Positions 51,546-59,863 of a DNA stretch of 64,000 nt are shown piece by piece. The notes below the pieces were generated by a model. It searched no databases. It was not told the DNA's origin and saw nothing but the letters and a program-made list of their open reading frames with translations. Made by a program: the position numbers and the translations under genes. Every line of letters begins with the position of its first letter. Positions within the stretch are counted from its first letter, which is position 1. Origin of the DNA: UBA6627 sp965248675 (GTDB taxonomy: Bacteria; Chloroflexota; Dehalococcoidia; UBA2979); the NCBI GenBank assembly GCA_965248675.1, contig CBDFJZ010000006.1, forward strand, positions 186,001-250,000, read 5' to 3'.

Positions 51546-52463
51546 ATGCGTATCGGGGTATCCCTGGCCAGCAACTACGGCCTGGACGACGCGCGCGAGG
51601 GCGCGCGCAAGATGATCGATCGGGCGGCGGCGGCCCGCGACGCGGACCTCGATACGTTGTTCGTTGGCGATCACCACGCAACGGGACCGGGAAGCTACTT
51701 CCAGAACGTCCCGATCCTTGGACGGTTGCTGGCCGAATGGGGCGACCGCCCAGCCGGGGCGCTGTTCCTGCTGCCGCTCTGGCACCCGGTGCTGCTCGCC
51801 GAGCAGATCGGCACGCTCGCGGCGATCCACGAGGGCCGCTTCATCCTCCAGTGCGCGGTCGGCCGCGATCGAGACGGCCAGATGGACGCGCTCGGCGTGA
51901 ACCGCTCGCATCGACCGTCGCGGTTCGAGGAGAGCCTCGAGATCATGCGCCGGCTCTGGGCCGGCGAGACCGTCAGCCACGGGGGCCGCTGGACGTTCAG
52001 CGACGCGCGCATCGCGCCGGTGCCGCCGGAACCGGTCGAGGTCTGGATCGGCGCGAGCCTCAGCGCACCGATCGACCGGGCCGCACGGCTGGGCGACGGC
52101 TGGCTTGCGACGCCCAGCATCACGCTCGACGAGGCGTCGGCCCTCTCGGCGGAGTACCTCGAACGCTGCGAGGCGCACGGCCGGCCGCCGAAAGCGGTGC
52201 CAATCCGCCGCGACGTCTGCGTCGCCGAGAGCGACGAGGCGGCTCGTGCGGCCGTCGCCGACGTCCTCGAGCGCGGCTATCGAGGCTTCGACCCGGAAGC
52301 GCTCGTGATCGGTGGACCGGAGACCGTCGCCGGCAACTTCCGCGCGCTGGCTGCGGTCGGCTACACCGACATCGTCGCCCGCAACATCAGTCGCGATCAG
52401 TCGGTCGCCCTCGACACGATGCGCTGGCTGGGCGAGGTCCGCGAGCGCGTCGCAGACGCCTAG
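51546..52463 (+). CDS. LLM class flavin-dependent oxidoreductase
   Basis: 305 residues. Luciferase-like barrel: MRIGVSLASNYGLDDAREGARKMIDRAAAARDADLDTLFVGDHHATGPGSYFQNVPILGRLLAEWGDRPAGALFLLPLWHPVLLAEQIGTLAAIHEGRFILQCAVGRDRDGQ. It is a different branch from the two at 34-37 kb. The phosphotransferase-like gene follows 47 bp later, so co-transcription is likely. Confidence 0.88.
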   Translation: MRIGVSLASNYGLDDAREGARKMIDRAAAARDADLDTLFVGDHHATGPGSYFQNVPILGRLLAEWGDRPAGALFLLPLWHPVLLAEQIGTLAAIHEGRFILQCAVGRDRDGQMDALGVNRSHRPSRFEESLEIMRRLWAGETVSHGGRWTFSDARIAPVPPEPVEVWIGASLSAPIDRAARLGDGWLATPSITLDEASALSAEYLERCEAHGRPPKAVPIRRDVCVAESDEAARAAVADVLERGYRGFDPEALVIGGPETVAGNFRALAAVGYTDIVARNISRDQSVALDTMRWLGEVRERVADA

Positions 52464-52510
52464 CCGCGTACGCCCGCATATACTCACCCGCCGCGAGGAG
52501 AGGACCACGA

Positions 52511-53590
52511 TTGGCCGATTTCCCGACCGAACTCGACGCGATCACGCCGGCGTTCCTCAGCGAGACGCTGGGCGTCGACGTGTCCGCGGTGCGCGCGGCG
52601 CTGGTCCCGGCGCAGGGCGCGGTCTCGACCGCCGCGCGCCTTGAGCTGACGTACGCCCCGGGCGCCAGTGGCCCGGATGCAGTCTTCGCGAAGTGGTCGT
52701 CGCCGATCGAGGCGGTGCGCCGGATGGCGGCGCAGAACGGGATGTACCGGCGCGAGGTGCGCTTCTATCAGGATCTCGCGGAGAGCTCCGAGATCGCGAC
52801 GCCGGTCTGTCACTTCGCGGGCTGGGACCGAGAGAGCGACGAGTTCCTGTTGATCCTCGAGGACATGAGCGCGAGCCGTCTGGGCAACTTCTACGCTCCG
52901 TCGTTGGAGGACGTACGCCAGGTCGTCGAGGCGCTGCCACGCTTTCACGCGCGCTGGTGGGAGCACGACGAGCTCTCGACGCTGCGCTGGCTATTCCCGC
53001 TCGATCACCCGGCGGCCTCGGGCGGTCTGCAAGCGGCGTTCGCCTCAGCACTGCCGGTGACGAAACGGCGCTTCCCCTCCGCCTTTGACGGCGCGTTGGG
53101 CGCGGTCTCCGACGCGATCGTCGAGGGTTACCCGAAGATCGCCAGTCACTACGCGGCGCGCCCAACCACCCTGACGCACTCGGACCTGCACCTCCAGCAG
53201 GTCTTCTTCCCGGGCGCTGCCAGCGGCCGCTTCGCGATCTTCGATTGGCAGACGATCGGTCGCGGATTCGCGGGCCAGGACCTCGCGCGCATCGTTGGCA
53301 TGAGCCTGACGCCGGAGATGCGTCGTGCGAACGAACGGGAGTTGGTGGAGACCTACCATCGCGGCCTGCGCGAGGCCGGCGTCGCCGGCTACTCGCGCGA
53401 GGCGTGCTGGGACGACTATCGGCTCGGGATGTCGTGGAGCGCGCTCGTCAACGTGATCGCCGGCGCGTCTGTCGACCAGGCCGCGATGGACGCCGACGCC
53501 GCGGAGCATGGGACGACGCTCGCGGAAACGTTCTTCGGACGGATCGACGTGGCGCTCGCCGACCTCGAGGTCGTCGAGCTACTTGGTTAG
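52511..53590 (+). CDS. Aminoglycoside-phosphotransferase-fold (ecdysteroid-kinase-like) protein
   Basis: 359 residues from TTG with GAGGAGAGGACC. The APH/CHK-type fold has a FAKWSSPIEAVRRMAAQNGMYRREVRFYQDLAESSEIATPVCHFAG N-lobe with an FAKW Lys, LLILEDMSASRLG hinge and catalytic loop LTHSDLHLQQVFF followed by FAIFDWQTIGRGFAGQDLARI. The usual Asn of the HxDxxxxN motif is Gln here. Such kinases phosphorylate small alcohols or choline-like compounds. It overlaps the stop of the convergent GNAT-like gene by 4 bp. Confidence 0.8.
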   Translation: MADFPTELDAITPAFLSETLGVDVSAVRAALVPAQGAVSTAARLELTYAPGASGPDAVFAKWSSPIEAVRRMAAQNGMYRREVRFYQDLAESSEIATPVCHFAGWDRESDEFLLILEDMSASRLGNFYAPSLEDVRQVVEALPRFHARWWEHDELSTLRWLFPLDHPAASGGLQAAFASALPVTKRRFPSAFDGALGAVSDAIVEGYPKIASHYAARPTTLTHSDLHLQQVFFPGAASGRFAIFDWQTIGRGFAGQDLARIVGMSLTPEMRRANERELVETYHRGLREAGVAGYSREACWDDYRLGMSWSALVNVIAGASVDQAAMDADAAEHGTTLAETFFGRIDVALADLEVVELLG

Positions 53591-54303
53591 AGCGGCGGCT
53601 CGAGGTCGTCCCATCCCGGCGGGGTGTCCGGCGACCAATTGATGACGAGCAGGTTATCGCCGCGGTCGCGGTCTACCGCGGCGTAGGCGGCGCGCTCTTC
53701 CTCGGTCGGCTCGAACTCCTCGTTTGGGTAGCCAATCGGGGTGCCCGGTCCGATGCAGACGAATGTCTCCGGATCGAGCGTGGAGCCGTACGCCTCGGCG
53801 ACCGCGAGGCCGACCGCCTGCTGCCAGCGGGTCGGGCGGCGGCCGGCCGTGGGCACCGAGAGCGGGTTGGTGGCCGCGCCAGCGCGCGACGCGTGGCCGT
53901 GGCGTCCGCAGGAGAGCTGCCGCTCGGGCCGGTGGCCGGGGGTCTCGACATCAGACTTCATCGCGGCGTCGAGTGCCTCGTTCAGGCGGCCGTTGACGCC
54001 GCGATGCCGGTACGCGGGCAGGACACAGCGCATGCCGTGCAGCGCCACGAGCTGGGCGTCTTCGAATCCCGGGAGATCCATCCACCGAGCGTGCGAGATG
54101 CTGTAGGCGACGCCCCGGCCTCCGACCGTCCCGAGGGCGAGCATGCCGATCCGGTCGATCGAGCGCTGCAGATACTCGTGGTTCGCGGCGCGATAGCTTG
54201 CGTCGAAGACCTCGAAGATGGCGGCCCGCTGTTCGGCGGTGATCGAGCCGGCGCGCAGGATGCTGATCTCGAGGTCTTGAATCTGGTCGCGGCGGTTGCT
54301 CAT
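53587..54303 (-). CDS. GNAT-like acetyltransferase (tentative)
   Basis: 238 residues from ATG. The helix-strand order and the motif HGMRCVLPAYRHRGVNGRLNEALDAAM, with R-x-x-G-x-(N)-G after a strand, looks like GNAT motif A (the acetyl-CoA pyrophosphate loop). The N-terminal part reads LRAGSITAEQRAAIFEVFDASYRAANHEYLQRSIDRIGMLALGTV. The C-terminal 100 residues are not GNAT-like. The function is uncertain. Confidence 0.5.
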   Translation of the reverse strand: MSNRRDQIQDLEISILRAGSITAEQRAAIFEVFDASYRAANHEYLQRSIDRIGMLALGTVGGRGVAYSISHARWMDLPGFEDAQLVALHGMRCVLPAYRHRGVNGRLNEALDAAMKSDVETPGHRPERQLSCGRHGHASRAGAATNPLSVPTAGRRPTRWQQAVGLAVAEAYGSTLDPETFVCIGPGTPIGYPNEEFEPTEEERAAYAAVDRDRGDNLLVINWSPDTPPGWDDLEPPL

Positions 54304-54522
54304 TGATCGGAGCCCCCTGGGAGCAGGCAACGTAGCACCGAGACAAGCTGGCGGCGCTGAGCGGAGTCGAGCGCCTACTCGCGGCATTCACGCGAATGAG
54401 AGCGCCGCTCGGATCGCTCGAATCGAGCACATGCGGTAATAGGGGACGGACGGCTATGGGCGGGGTACGCGGCACCCGATCCTGAGAGTGGGACATGACG
54501 TCTCGGATCGGGGCCCAGCGCA

Positions 54523-55548
54523 ATGGAGCGGACGCTGAGCTTCCTGGATGAGCCGCGCCACACCGGGCACACGCGCGAGTACCTGCGCGCGCTCTCACGT
54601 TCGCTGACACGGGCGGGCGTCCGCCGGCGTCCGCGGGGCCGCCTTGCCTGGTGGCTCAGCCGCCTGGGCGCGGAGCTGCACCTGGAGCGCAACGTCGCGC
54701 GCCTGGGAACCGACGCGCGCGTCGTCGCCGTCGCCTGGCCTCGGGACGGCGGTGGGTTCCCAGCGACCCTCTGGTCCGAGGTGATCCCGTACGTCAGCGA
54801 CTGCTGGCCCGCCGACTACGAGCGCTGGATCCGCAAGCTTCGCCGCGCTCGGTCTCGCATCGTCTTCGTGAGCGCGCGCGGCGCCGCCGATCACCTGCGG
54901 TCGGCGCTGCCGGACACCCTGATCCACTGGCTGCCGGAGGCGATCGACCCGGACGACTGGGACAGCAGCCGGCCGCTCGCCGCGCGCGGCCTCGATGTGC
55001 TCGAACTCGGTCGGAAGCACGCGGCCTACCACGAGCGGATCACCGGACGGCTTAGGAGCGGCGTTTCGCACCGCTTCTCGGCGCGTGGGAGCCACACGCC
55101 GATCTTCCCGGGCAAGGAGGCCCTTCGTGCGGGCCTCGCCGACGCGAAGATCCAGATCTGCTTCCCGAAATCGATCACACACCCGTTCCGCGCGCCGGAC
55201 AACGGCGCCGGCGGCGGAGGGCTGGAGACGGTGACCCAGCGCTACTTCGAGGCGATCGCCTCCGGGAGCCTTGTCGTCGGGCACTGCCCTGGAGAGCTGA
55301 TCGATCTGTTCGGCCACGACCCGGTGATCGGGGCGGATCTCGATCACCCGGTCGAGCAGCATCACGAACTGCTAGACCACATCGAGGACCACCAACCGCT
55401 CGTCGATCGCCACCTCGCGCGCCTGCGCGAGGTGGGGACGTGGGACGCCCGCATCGCCGAGATGCTCGCGGTCCTCGCCGAGAGCGGGTACCGAGTGCCC
55501 CGACGCGCCCCGGCCGGTGACGCGGAGGTCAGCCCTCGAGGCGTCTGA
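54523..55548 (+). CDS. Glycosyltransferase-like protein (GT4/CgeB-type C-terminal domain)
   Basis: 341 residues. N-terminal half with a Rossmann-like strand (ARVVAVAWPRDGGGFPATLWSEVIPYVSDCWP), then RIVFVSARGAADHLRSALPDTLIHWLPEAIDPDDW. The C-terminal donor-binding region ETVTQRYFEAIASGSLVVGHCPGELIDLFGHDPVIGADL, with the RYFE(A)xASGSLVV segment typical of the glycosyltransferase 1_2 family. The likely role is surface polysaccharide or glycoprotein synthesis. It overlaps the convergent RDD gene by 20 bp. Confidence 0.7.
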   Translation: MERTLSFLDEPRHTGHTREYLRALSRSLTRAGVRRRPRGRLAWWLSRLGAELHLERNVARLGTDARVVAVAWPRDGGGFPATLWSEVIPYVSDCWPADYERWIRKLRRARSRIVFVSARGAADHLRSALPDTLIHWLPEAIDPDDWDSSRPLAARGLDVLELGRKHAAYHERITGRLRSGVSHRFSARGSHTPIFPGKEALRAGLADAKIQICFPKSITHPFRAPDNGAGGGGLETVTQRYFEAIASGSLVVGHCPGELIDLFGHDPVIGADLDHPVEQHHELLDHIEDHQPLVDRHLARLREVGTWDARIAEMLAVLAESGYRVPRRAPAGDAEVSPRGV

Positions 55549-56374
55549 GCGCTGCATCGGGATTGGCACTCGGAGCGAGGCTGTGGATGCGCGGCGAGCT
55601 GTCGGTTCGCTGCGGCGCGAATCGCTCGGATTCCCAGAACTCATCGTCGAAGGTGGTGCTCACCCAGGCGTTAAGGGCGCCTCCGGCGAACAGGATGAGG
55701 CCCCCGACGACGCTCAGCCACCAGATACGTGGACGCGTCACCAGGGGGAGCGGGCTGCGCTCGGGGAACCGTTGTCGCAGCGGATCGGCGAGGACGACGA
55801 CCGTGCTGGCGAGCTTGTCATGCCAGGCCTGGTTCCGATCGTCCCAGATTGCCCAGAAGTAGCCGAGGCCGAACAGGAGAATACCCACGGTCCGCATCGA
55901 GTTGCGTACCAGGCCGTGCACGATGCCCGGGCGGCAGCTGTCGAGCCGAACGACGCGGACACCTGTGGCCGCTTTGCCGGGCGACCAGCCATAGCTATCG
56001 AAGCCCCAGGACAGCAGCGTGGACGTCACGAAGAACGCGACCGCGCCCCACAGGCTCGCCGTCCCCGGCGCGGCAAGATCGGACGCCCTGGTCGCTTCGG
56101 CGTAACCCGCGGCTTCCAGGACGGCGAAAGCAAGAGCGAAGAGGCTGTAGATCGCTACCGACCCGACGAGCCAGTCGATGAGCAGGGCTCCGAACCGCCT
56201 GCGTACCGATGCCAGCGGCAGCCGCTGGCCGCCGACCTCGGCAACCGGCACCCCGCCTGGGAACGGAGCGAGGACGCCATGGGTCGCCGCGCCGCACCTG
56301 GTGCAGTACCGGGCGTTTAGGGGGAGTTCCGCGCCGCAGTTGGGGCAAAAGAGCGGACGAGCAGCTGAAGTCAT
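55529..56374 (-). CDS. RDD-family membrane protein with N-terminal zinc ribbon (copy A)
   Basis: 281 residues. Zinc ribbon FCPNCGAELPLNARYCTRCG at residues about 9-28, an acidic linker, then the RDD domain: LPLASVRRRFGALLIDWLVGSVAIYSLFALAFAV, SWGFDSYGWSPGKAATGVRVVRLDSCRPGIVHGLVRNSMRTVG and WAIWDDRNQAWHDKLASTVVV, and a fourth helix. The start follows a good site at 56374. It is a duplicate of the gene at 57.1-57.9 kb; both are divergent from an RDD-SHOCT gene with exactly 59 bp between starts. Function unknown. Confidence 0.85.
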   Translation of the reverse strand: MTSAARPLFCPNCGAELPLNARYCTRCGAATHGVLAPFPGGVPVAEVGGQRLPLASVRRRFGALLIDWLVGSVAIYSLFALAFAVLEAAGYAEATRASDLAAPGTASLWGAVAFFVTSTLLSWGFDSYGWSPGKAATGVRVVRLDSCRPGIVHGLVRNSMRTVGILLFGLGYFWAIWDDRNQAWHDKLASTVVVLADPLRQRFPERSPLPLVTRPRIWWLSVVGGLILFAGGALNAWVSTTFDDEFWESERFAPQRTDSSPRIHSLAPSANPDAALRRLEG

Positions 56375-56433
56375 CGAGTGTATGTTCGACACTCTTACCG
56401 GAACCTTGCAGCGGAATGCGGAGGAGAAAGCTG

Positions 56434-57069
56434 ATGGTGGACTTCGGCGGCCCATTCGCATCGCTCCCGCTGCTGGTGTTTCTGGGGAGTCTTGTTGGGC
56501 TGATCTGGGGTATCACCACCAGTGGCCAGGCATACCCCGCGGCTCACCTGGACCGTGAATTCGGGATGACGACGGCGACGCCGGCCCGCAGGCTTGGAGG
56601 CAACCTGCTGGATGTGGTGATCCTGGTCCTCACGTTGCTGATTGGGTGGCTGATCTGGTTCGCGATCGTCGCCGGGCGAGGGCAGACGCCGGGCAAGGCG
56701 CTGGTATCGACGTACGTCATGCGTGCGGACGGAACGCACGCCGGCGGGTGGTACATGGTCGGTCGCGAGATACTGGTGAAAGGGGTGCTGTTCGGCACGC
56801 TCGATTTCTTCCTCGCTCGTCTGCCAACCACGATCGGCGCGCTGTGGTGCCTCTGGGATCCGGGCAAGCAGTGCGGCTGGGACAAGATCGTGACTTCGTA
56901 TGTGGCGTATTCGCCGCACGGCGATCCAGAGTTCGTGGTGCGCAGCACGCCCGTGAGCGCATCCGGGTCTGCCGACCGCCTCCGCGAGCTGCAGCAGCTC
57001 CGGGCCGACGGGCTTATCACCGCCGAGGAGTACGAGGAGCGACGGCAGCGGCTAGTCGAGCATCTGTAG
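56434..57069 (+). CDS. RDD-family membrane protein with C-terminal SHOCT domain (copy B)
   Basis: 211 residues after GAGGAG. Four helices with RDD features (NLLDVVILVLTLLIGWLIWFAIVAGRGQTPGKALVSTYVMRADG, GALWCLWDPGKQCGWDKIVTSYVAY) and a C-terminal SHOCT domain (DRLRELQQLRADGLITAEEYEERRQRLVEHL). The final 14 residues are identical in the duplicate at 58.0-58.6 kb. SHOCT domains often occur at the ends of membrane or oligomeric proteins. Confidence 0.82.
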   Translation: MVDFGGPFASLPLLVFLGSLVGLIWGITTSGQAYPAAHLDREFGMTTATPARRLGGNLLDVVILVLTLLIGWLIWFAIVAGRGQTPGKALVSTYVMRADGTHAGGWYMVGREILVKGVLFGTLDFFLARLPTTIGALWCLWDPGKQCGWDKIVTSYVAYSPHGDPEFVVRSTPVSASGSADRLRELQQLRADGLITAEEYEERRQRLVEHL

Positions 57070-57097
57070 CGGGCCGCGCTGCCAGCCGCGTACGGGA

Positions 57098-57946
57098 TCA
57101 GGGCCACGAATCCTCGAGATGGACGATCACGACCTCGGGAACTTCGGGATGGTGGAGGACGCGCCGATCCTCCTCGAACCGTTGTGGGTCGAAGTACTGC
57201 TCGTCGAACAGTTCGCCATTGAACTGGCTGCTCCACCAGACGTTTCCGACCGCGCTTGCGGTGAGCAGAAAGGCGGCGATGGTCGCGAGCCACCAGACCC
57301 GCATGCGCGTGACGAGCGGGTCGGGACGACGGTCCGGGAACCGATCGCCGAGCGGCCGCGCCTGCACGACGACCGTGCTGGCGAGCTTGTCGTGCCAGGT
57401 CTGGTTTCGATCGTCCCAGATGGCCCAGAAGTACCCGAGACCAAGCGGCAATGTGCCGACCGTTCGCATCGAGTAGCGCACGAGGCCGTGCACCAGGCCT
57501 GGACGCTTTCCATCCAGCCGGACCGCGCGGATGCCGGTCGCAGCCTTGCCCGGCGACCAACCGAACGTGTCGAGTCCCCACGACAACAGCGTGATCAGCA
57601 CGGACGACGCCAGCGAAATCGCCACAAACGCGCCCGTCGAGATCAACAAGCCGGGCGCGGACGGCGTCTTGTCGACCGAGTCGATCGCGGCCGCGAAGAT
57701 CACTACAAAGAACAACGCGTAGAAGACGACACCCAATATCAGCCAATCCACGACCAGCGCGCCGAGCCGTTTCCCGACGGAAGCGAGGGGCAAGCGGTCA
57801 CCCCCAATCTCGACCAGCGGAGCCCCGGCTGGGGACTGTGGCCGCACCCCGCCGACGGTATGGCCGCAGACCGGGCAGAACCGGGCATCGGCCGGCAGCT
57901 CGGCGCCGCATCTCAGGCAGAAGTACCAGCCGGGAGTTGAAGCCAT
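57098..57946 (-). CDS. RDD-family membrane protein with N-terminal zinc ribbon (copy A')
   Basis: 282 residues. Ribbon FCLRCGAELPADARFCPVCGHTVG, linker, RDD domain LPLASVGKRLGALVVDWLILGVVFYALFFVVIFAAAI, SWGLDTFGWSPGKAATGIRAVRLDGKRPGLVHGLVRYSMRTVG and FWAIWDDRNQTWHDKLASTVVVQ. It aligns with copy A throughout and shares its GWSPGKAATG and WDDRNQ(A/T)WHDKLAS blocks. Together with copy B' it makes the second unit of a tandem duplication. Confidence 0.85.
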   Translation of the reverse strand: MASTPGWYFCLRCGAELPADARFCPVCGHTVGGVRPQSPAGAPLVEIGGDRLPLASVGKRLGALVVDWLILGVVFYALFFVVIFAAAIDSVDKTPSAPGLLISTGAFVAISLASSVLITLLSWGLDTFGWSPGKAATGIRAVRLDGKRPGLVHGLVRYSMRTVGTLPLGLGYFWAIWDDRNQTWHDKLASTVVVQARPLGDRFPDRRPDPLVTRMRVWWLATIAAFLLTASAVGNVWWSSQFNGELFDEQYFDPQRFEEDRRVLHHPEVPEVVIVHLEDSWP

Positions 57947-58005
57947 CACAGATATACGCGGCACGCTCACCGGAATCTGGCAATCAGCGATGACGAGAGA
58001 CTAAC

Positions 58006-58638
58006 GTGGACGCCTTCGCCGCGGTCTTCGCCATACTGCCGGCGGTCACCGGCCTGGGCTTCCTAGCGGGTCTGATCTGGGGCATCGCGACCAGCGGGAA
58101 GAGTCATCCGAACGCCTATCTCGATCGCCAGTTCGCGATCAACACGGCGACACCCGCGAGGCGACTGAGCGGCAACCTGCTGGACCTCTTGATCTGGATC
58201 TTCACCGCCAGCATCGGCTGGCTGATCTGGTTCGCGATCGTCGCCCCTCGAGGTCAGTCGCCGGGCAAGGCGCTCGTCTCCACCTACGTGATCCGCGAGG
58301 ACGGCAGCGTTGCCGGTGGCTGGTACATGTGGGGGCGTGAGGCTCTAGTGAAATGGCTGCTCTTCTACATGCTGGCGGCCGTCACCTACGGCGTCGCGCT
58401 CGTCGTGGCCGCGTTCTGGTGTCTCTGGGACGACGATAGGCAATGTGTCTGGGACAAGATCATGACTTCGTACGTCGCGCACGCGACTGACGGAGCGCCC
58501 GACGAGCAGCGTCCCGCGGCAATCGATGCGCTGACTCCGGCGTACCGCCTCCGCCAGCTTCAAGGGCTGCGCACAGAGGGCCTGATCACGGCCGGGGAGT
58601 ACGAGGAACGTCGGCAGCGCCTCGTGGAGCATCTGTAG
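58006..58638 (+). CDS. RDD-family membrane protein with C-terminal SHOCT domain (copy B')
   Basis: 210 residues from GTG. RDD region NLLDLLIWIFTASIGWLIWFAIVAPRGQSPGKALVSTYVIREDG, AFWCLWDDDRQCVWDKIMTSYVAH and SHOCT end RLRQLQGLRTEGLITAGEYEERRQRLVEHL. It is a duplicate of copy B. The start is 59 bp from the divergent copy A' start, the same distance as in the first pair. Confidence 0.82.
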   Translation: MDAFAAVFAILPAVTGLGFLAGLIWGIATSGKSHPNAYLDRQFAINTATPARRLSGNLLDLLIWIFTASIGWLIWFAIVAPRGQSPGKALVSTYVIREDGSVAGGWYMWGREALVKWLLFYMLAAVTYGVALVVAAFWCLWDDDRQCVWDKIMTSYVAHATDGAPDEQRPAAIDALTPAYRLRQLQGLRTEGLITAGEYEERRQRLVEHL

Positions 58639-58667
58639 CGCGAGCCCTCGATCTCGAGGCCGGACGG

Positions 58668-59849
58668 CTAGATGCCCTCCTGGAGCGCCTGCTCGACGCC
58701 GACCGCGGCGCGTTCGATGTCGTCCTCGTTGTTGAACACGTGCAGTGAGAGCCGCACCACATCGCGTTCGCGGACGGCACGGCAGACGACGCGGTGCTCC
58801 GCCTGCAACCAGGGCGCGAGCTCGGCCGCTTCGAGGCCCTGCGTCGCGAAGCAGAACAGCCCGGTGCGCGACTGTTCGTTCCGAGGGCTAACGACGGTCG
58901 CGCCGTCGATGGCATCGAAGCGCTGCTCGGCGGCGCGGGTCAGGTCGCGGACGCGGTCGAAGACCGCCGCCGGTCCGGATTCGAGGTGCTGCTCGATCGC
59001 GGCGACGGCGCCGGCGGCGAGCAAGGGCGCGACGGCGGCCACCTCGTACTTCCCGGGGACGTCGGTCTTTGCGGCGAAGGTGCCTTCGAGGTCCCATTCC
59101 TCGGCGTGGGTGACGTCGACGATCGAGGGCGCAACCCGCGGTAGGGCCTCGGGGCTGACGTAGAGCGCGCCGATGCCGCGCGGTCCGCAGAGCCACTTCT
59201 GCGCGGGGATCGCGTAGGCGTCGACGCCGAGGGCGTGGACGTCGATCGGGATGTGGCCGGCGGTCTGGGCGCCGTCGATGACGACGATCGCGCCGGCGCG
59301 GTGCGCGACCTCGGTGATCGCGCGGACCGGGAGGAGCTGGCCGGTGGAGTAGGAGATCTCGGAGATCATCACGACGCAGGTGCGACTGTCGATCGCGTCC
59401 TCGAACCGCTCGGCGATCGCCTCGTGCGAATCATCCGGCGCGATCGAAACGAAGTCGACGGCGACGTTGCTGGTGGCGCCGGCCTGGTAGAGCGGAACGA
59501 CCCCCGAGCCGTGCTCGATCGAGGTGGTGACCATTCGATCGCCCGGCGTGAGCGCGAGCCCGGCGAGCACGACGCCGATGCCGACACCCGTGCTCGAGGT
59601 GATCGCGACCTCGTCCGGCTGCGCGCCGAGGACCTGCGCGAGCAGCTCGCGGAGGCGTTGCTTGCCCTCTCGGGCCGCGTCCATCACCGGGAGGGTGGTG
59701 GGGCCGTGGGTCAGCTCGAGGTCGAGCACCGCTTCCATCGCCTCGGTCACAGTGCGCGACGGCGGGGCGGAGAAGCCCGTGTTCAGGTAGGCGTACTGCT
59801 CGAGCGCCGGGACGTCGGCGCGGAGCTGTTCCCAGCGATCGGCGGTCAT
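58668..59849 (-). CDS. Class V aminotransferase (cysteine-desulfurase-like fold)
   Basis: 393 residues. Fold-type I PLP enzyme with EVAITSSTGVGIGVVLAGL, IEHGSG, TCVVMISEISYSTGQLLPV, AIVVIDGAQTAGHIPIDVHALGVDAYAIPAQKWLCGPRGIGALYV (Asp before QT, and Lys at QKW as the Schiff-base Lys) and a C-terminal VFNNEDDIERAAVGVEQALQEG. It is aminotransferase V-type; a desulfurase role would need an active-site Cys that I do not see. It is co-directional with the enoyl-CoA hydratase gene 14 bp upstream. Confidence 0.88.
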   Translation of the reverse strand: MTADRWEQLRADVPALEQYAYLNTGFSAPPSRTVTEAMEAVLDLELTHGPTTLPVMDAAREGKQRLRELLAQVLGAQPDEVAITSSTGVGIGVVLAGLALTPGDRMVTTSIEHGSGVVPLYQAGATSNVAVDFVSIAPDDSHEAIAERFEDAIDSRTCVVMISEISYSTGQLLPVRAITEVAHRAGAIVVIDGAQTAGHIPIDVHALGVDAYAIPAQKWLCGPRGIGALYVSPEALPRVAPSIVDVTHAEEWDLEGTFAAKTDVPGKYEVAAVAPLLAAGAVAAIEQHLESGPAAVFDRVRDLTRAAEQRFDAIDGATVVSPRNEQSRTGLFCFATQGLEAAELAPWLQAEHRVVCRAVRERDVVRLSLHVFNNEDDIERAAVGVEQALQEGI

Positions 59850-59863
59850 CTCGCCCTCGGGTG

